Source: Nectonema munidae (Eukaryota > Nematomorpha > Nectonematoida > Nectonematidae). Taken from it: a stretch of 64,000 nt of DNA. Below are positions 60,901 to 64,000 of this stretch, in pieces. Each line of letters opens with the position of its first letter. Position 1 is the first letter of the stretch. A model generated the notes under the pieces. It saw only the letters and a program-made list of their open reading frames with translations, did not search any database and was not told the origin of the DNA. The position numbers and the translations under genes were made by a program. The stretch lies in assembly GCA_030549495.1 (NCBI GenBank), contig JAUIRK010000173.1:434001-498000 (forward strand), written 5' to 3'.

Positions 60901-60999
60901 AGAAGAAATTTTTTCATACAACTCAAAATTTTTAAAATATTCAGTATTCAAAAGATTACAATAATTATAAAACTCTAAACTATCATTATAGCTATGCAT
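57975..60999 (-). pseudogene. LINE ORF2: endonuclease plus reverse transcriptase (frameshifted)
   Basis: Starts at ATG 60999, MHSYNDSLEFYNYCNLL. The endonuclease (about 50-270) shows NIMSINIQALSHK, IAIQETWL, MGDFNVNLL and ISDHSVILLSL, the N, E, D-N and S-D-H motifs of the EEP fold. A linker leads to the reverse transcriptase: YRPISLISTFSKIFEKILHS, AFRKGYNTEHLHALF, IFLDFQKAFDSISHSLLIEK, GSILGPLLFSIYINGIPS, FADDITLLLPLS and NYLGLYINNQLTWTDH. The catalytic FADD is intact. Endonuclease and RT lie in different frames, joined across an A-run near 59822-59840. A second shift at an A-run near 58160 moves the tail NRVISFWNKTLEQTKF to 57975-58160. Both are in homopolymers and might be sequencing errors. 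Confidence 0.93.
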
Positions 61000-62008
61000 T
61001 ACTTATAATGGATTTCAAATATTCGATATTTTTAATGTATATAGGACATTCTTTACTAAAAGCTGAATGAGATACATCATCAAGTTTGTTTAAAATACAA
61101 TTATTACATTTATGCTCTTCAACCAAAATTTTTTTTTCACAGTTATTAGATTCATGAGGACCAACACAAAAACTACAAAGTGATTCATTTTTACATTGCG
61201 AGGTAGTATGACCAAATCTACTACATTTTCCACACTGTTTTAAATGATAAAAGTCAGCAACTCTGTGCTGTTGGAACCCTATATATAAAACATCACCAGC
61301 ATTAAAGATATTTCTCCTTATCACAGGATCAACACTAAATACCATAAATTTAGATTTTTCGTTGAAAGTCATTTTTTCAAAGACCATACTAAATGTTTTT
61401 TCGGCATCTATATCATCTTTTATGTACGAATTTTTGGTAACGATTGATTCATGAATTTCTTCTTTTGACATAGAAGGATCTAAATTTCTTATTATTATTT
61501 TTGGTAAAATTTTTCTTGCTTTGACTGTTTTAAAATTATTTTTCAAGTTTTCATTAGTGCATAATTTTTCTGTTACGCTATTTAAGTTTACTATTGCTGG
61601 GAAATCTAACTTAATAGTATCTTTTATTTGTTTGATACTTTTTATTGGAATATTAGAAAGTGCTTCACTAGAACTTTTTTTCACCTCACTAAGCAAATCC
61701 TTAGAAATATTTTTGTTTGTAGGCTTTAAATATAGAGTTTGAGTTTTTTGACAATTTAAAGAATTATCAACAATTTGTGAATAGGATTTATCATATTTAT
61801 TGGTAGAATCTATAGGTAAGTGTTGTTCTATTTTAATAAAACGAGAATCTATTAATTTATTTAAATTTTCAAATTCGTTTGCAAATTCTATTAGTGTGCT
61901 TAGTTCCTTTTTTATATCTTTTTTTGTTAAGCTGTCTATATTACTTATTATATTTTTTAAACTTATATAAAATATAAAATATATTTTAAGAAAATTATCT
62001 GTATGAAA
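60992..62008 (-). CDS. LINE ORF1: zinc-knuckle RNA-binding protein
   Basis: The frame is open from 62008 to the stop at 60992 (about 338 codons), but the first ATG lies well inside, so the start is unclear. From the N-terminus: a Lys/Asn-rich region; an RRM-like segment IIIRNLDPSMSKEEIHESIV; then CGKCSRFGHTTSQC (CX2CX4HX4C), CSFCVGPHESNNC (CX2CX3HX4C) and a third CNNC...H...C cluster. This arrangement is usual for ORF1 proteins of Jockey- and I-group LINEs, which coat the element's RNA. The last 8 nt overlap the start of ORF2. Confidence 0.88.
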   Translation of the reverse strand, partial: FHTDNFLKIYFIFYISLKNIISNIDSLTKKDIKKELSTLIEFANEFENLNKLIDSRFIKIEQHLPIDSTNKYDKSYSQIVDNSLNCQKTQTLYLKPTNKNISKDLLSEVKKSSSEALSNIPIKSIKQIKDTIKLDFPAIVNLNSVTEKLCTNENLKNNFKTVKARKILPKIIIRNLDPSMSKEEIHESIVTKNSYIKDDIDAEKTFSMVFEKMTFNEKSKFMVFSVDPVIRRNIFNAGDVLYIGFQQHRVADFYHLKQCGKCSRFGHTTSQCKNESLCSFCVGPHESNNCEKKILVEEHKCNNCILNKLDDVSHSAFSKECPIYIKNIEYLKSIISNA

Positions 62009-62077
62009 TCATGTAAAAACATTTAAAAAAATAGAAATGAGTGAAGAACAGAGTAACATAGAAAAGAAAACCAAAAA

Positions 62078-62094
62078 AAAAAAAAAAAAAACCT
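62078..62094. repeat. Poly(A) run
   Basis: A run of about 18 A on the plus strand beyond the LINE's 5' side. It is in the wrong orientation to be that element's tail and may belong to something older. Confidence 0.7.
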
Positions 62095-62519
62095 TACGAT
62101 TATACTTTGACTTTTTATTATTCTGTGAGAAGTATTAAGAACAATATCAAAACCTTCTTGACTTTTGAGTAGTGGAAGATTAAATCAAAAACCTCGGAAC
62201 AGACGCCATTTTCAGAGAGGAGAATAAAAAGTACACAATTAGAAGATCGAACCTCTGATTGATTTTTTAAAATAAAAATAGCTCTGAAAACTAAATTAAT
62301 TTCAAAATGCTTTATTATTTTGTAAATAGGAAACTTATTTTAATATAGAGTGATATTTATCATATATTTAAAAAAATCTGTAAACTGAGATTAGATATTA
62401 TTTTGTTTTTTCTATCGAATCTAAGTTATGACTTATGAGTCAGCTCTACCGAAACTAGTACATCCTCCCTCTTATTCACCCTACTGAACTTTTCAAAAGT
62501 TTTTGATATAACTAATTAC

Positions 62520-63190
62520 AAGAACTTCTTCTATAGAAACTTTTCTGTGTCAGTTTAAGGTCAAATATTTCTCAATAATAGACACCAGTTTGTTTTCTTC
62601 AATGATTTCTTATCCAAAATATCTCTAGTTACTCTAGGAGTCCGGGATCTATTCTTAGACCTTTTCTCTTTATTATATATATTAGTAATTTATTCTCTCT
62701 TCTCAAAAGTAAATGTTTCATTTATGAGGACAAATTTGCACTTGTTTTAAAATAATGATTTTTTTTATGTTTTATATATAAAATGGATATTTATCCACTG
62801 TTTTCGATTTGTGTTTTATGAACTGTTTACACATCATCACTGATGTGAATATAAATACATTACATTTCTTAAAATCTGATAATTTTATGCATGATGTTTC
62901 TATTAATAACTCTGTGTTAAGAAAAACTAATATATTTTGTTCCTTAGTTTTTGTCTTTCTCAATATTATTTATGGTCTATGCATATTCAAATCTTTTAAT
63001 TTTTATTAAAAGTTTATATAAAATATAAACTTCCTGTTTATACGGTTTTTTTAGAATGAATAACATTTTCTTTTAAAAAGCAGAACAATTCTTTACTTTG
63101 CTTTTATATACCCTCATTTAAGGTACTGTAAAATCGTCTGGGGATTGTCTGGTTTCACCTACGTGGCGAGGGTCAGAAAGAGCGGTCCGC
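62520..63190 (+). pseudogene. LINE reverse transcriptase relic, plus strand
   Basis: Decayed RT in several frames: FLNNRHQFVFFNDFLSKISL, then a GVPQGS-like block, FIIYISNLFSLLKSKCFIYE and EDKFALVL standing in for the YADD region. Further on is PHLRYCKIVWGLSGFTYV (63110-63165), the thumb motif Y-x-x-x-V-W-G. Stops and shifts are frequent. It is older than the LINE at 58-62 kb and in the opposite orientation. Confidence 0.72.
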
Positions 63191-64000
63191 CTCGGGTGCA
63201 CATATAAAATTGAGATATTTTAGACCTAAATAGTTATGTAATAATGGTTTGCTTCATTTTTTATTCCAATCCTTAACTATATACTCTTATTAAGTTTTGG
63301 GCGTATTAAAGTGTTATTTGACATTTTAAAGCACTGTATATATGTTACCATTTCACGCTTTTGAATAAGCTTAATAAAATATACAATAATTAGAAAAGAC
63401 AGCCTAATTTGTTCATATAAAAACACATCTACACATGATCCAAACTAATGTTACTATTTATTTTGAAACATTTAATAATAATTTATATTAGAATTTTAAT
63501 TTTTTTCCACAAAATATATTTGATTTCTAAATTTTCTTTTTCTTTTTATATTTGCCCAAGTTTTTCTTTCTTCTGGTAAATCTAAAAAAAGATTTAAAAT
63601 ATAAATGTGATTAAATTTTGATTCCTAAAAGTGTCGTTTTTATTTATACTTAATTTTTAAATTTATCAAAAATTTTTGTTCGCTCTTTTATTTATTTTTT
63701 TATCAGGAACCCACCTCTATTTGAAACCAAAGGATCCAAATAAATAATGTTTCAAACTATTAAATTTTAATTAAATTAAATTTGGATATATTAATTAAAA
63801 ATAATCAACTTTAATTATTGTTTCTAAACTTCGTTCATATTTATTCAATTTTCTATCTAACTTGCAAAATTTTTTTTCTTCCTGGAGAGAGCCCTAGTTA
63901 CTTCTTAAGTTACTTTCTCATGCTTATACTCTTGTATTTTTTAAAGGAGTACCCTATTCAGCACCGAATTTTTAAATATATTTAGAACGATTTTAAACTC
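63191..64000. other. Intergenic, nothing recognised
   Basis: A/T-rich sequence to the end of the window. No coding frame or clear repeat seen. Confidence 0.5.

Larger units (their letters stand above)
57950..62010 (-). mobile_element. Nearly full-length Jockey-group LINE
   Basis: A non-LTR retrotransposon of about 4 kb on the minus strand. ORF1 encodes a nucleic-acid-binding protein with zinc knuckles. ORF2 encodes an AP-type endonuclease and reverse transcriptase, and overlaps ORF1 by 8 nt (ATGCATAG). The 3' end runs into a (TA)n stretch near 57950-57975 rather than a long poly(A). The 5' end near 62010 lacks an obvious ORF1 start codon, so the copy may be slightly 5'-truncated. Two A-tract frameshifts break ORF2; otherwise it looks young. 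Clade assignment within the Jockey/CR1/I group is by motif only. Confidence 0.9.

Noticed and set aside
63120-63210. G/C-rich patch as a ribosomal RNA or CpG-island fragment
   Set aside because: It reads as the thumb region of the decayed LINE reverse transcriptase (PHLRYCKIVWG) and matches no rRNA I recognise.

Overview
The window looks like nuclear DNA of an arthropod, most likely a crustacean; a parasitic copepod of the salmon-louse type is my best guess. This is inferred from the strong A+T bias, genes split by kilobase introns into small exons, and the mix of transposons. No species can be proved from the sequence. There are no operons, bacterial genes or CRISPR arrays, and I recognised no retrovirus-like or Polinton-like element.

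Two host genes, both on the minus strand, account for the confident protein-coding content. The first is a CPEB1/Orb-type cytoplasmic polyadenylation element-binding protein at about 12.6-26.6 kb. It has eleven coding exons in my model, ending in RRM1, RRM2 and a ZZ-type zinc-binding domain. The second is an ArfGAP2/3-type GTPase-activating protein for Arf1 at 29.2-54.5 kb. It has ten exons, from the zinc-finger ArfGAP domain to a tiny last exon encoding DRYGY. All exon joins were checked by hand for GT-AG borders and codon phase, and both models run without an internal stop. They are unrelated neighbours transcribed in the same direction: one controls translation of stored mRNA, the other COPI vesicle traffic.

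Layout. 1-4.45 kb: two inverted arrays of a roughly 150-bp tandem repeat, each ending at a TTAA, with 1.4 kb between them that holds a hAT MITE. 4.45-12.6 kb: intergenic DNA with a Chapaev-like MITE, a repeat copy and a 430-bp poly-T/poly-A block. 12.6-26.6 kb: CPEB, whose introns carry a SINE, a 2-kb hAT element, a Merlin relic and a TTAA MITE. 26.6-29.2 kb: intergenic DNA with three or four TTAA MITEs. 29.2-54.5 kb: ArfGAP, whose introns hold a 2.7-kb hAT transposon with broken transposase, LINE remnants, a foldback repeat, further MITEs and a G-poor compositional island. 54.5-64 kb: intergenic DNA with a pogo-like MITE, a nearly full-length Jockey-group LINE (58-62 kb, minus strand) and an older LINE relic (62.5-63.2 kb).

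The most interesting material is mobile DNA. There is a family of roughly 130-bp TTAA-flanked MITEs that differ at their ends but share an internal AGCAGACGAT motif. One insertion sits beside its own duplicated empty target site. The satellite arrays also appear to be bounded by TTAA-targeting termini.
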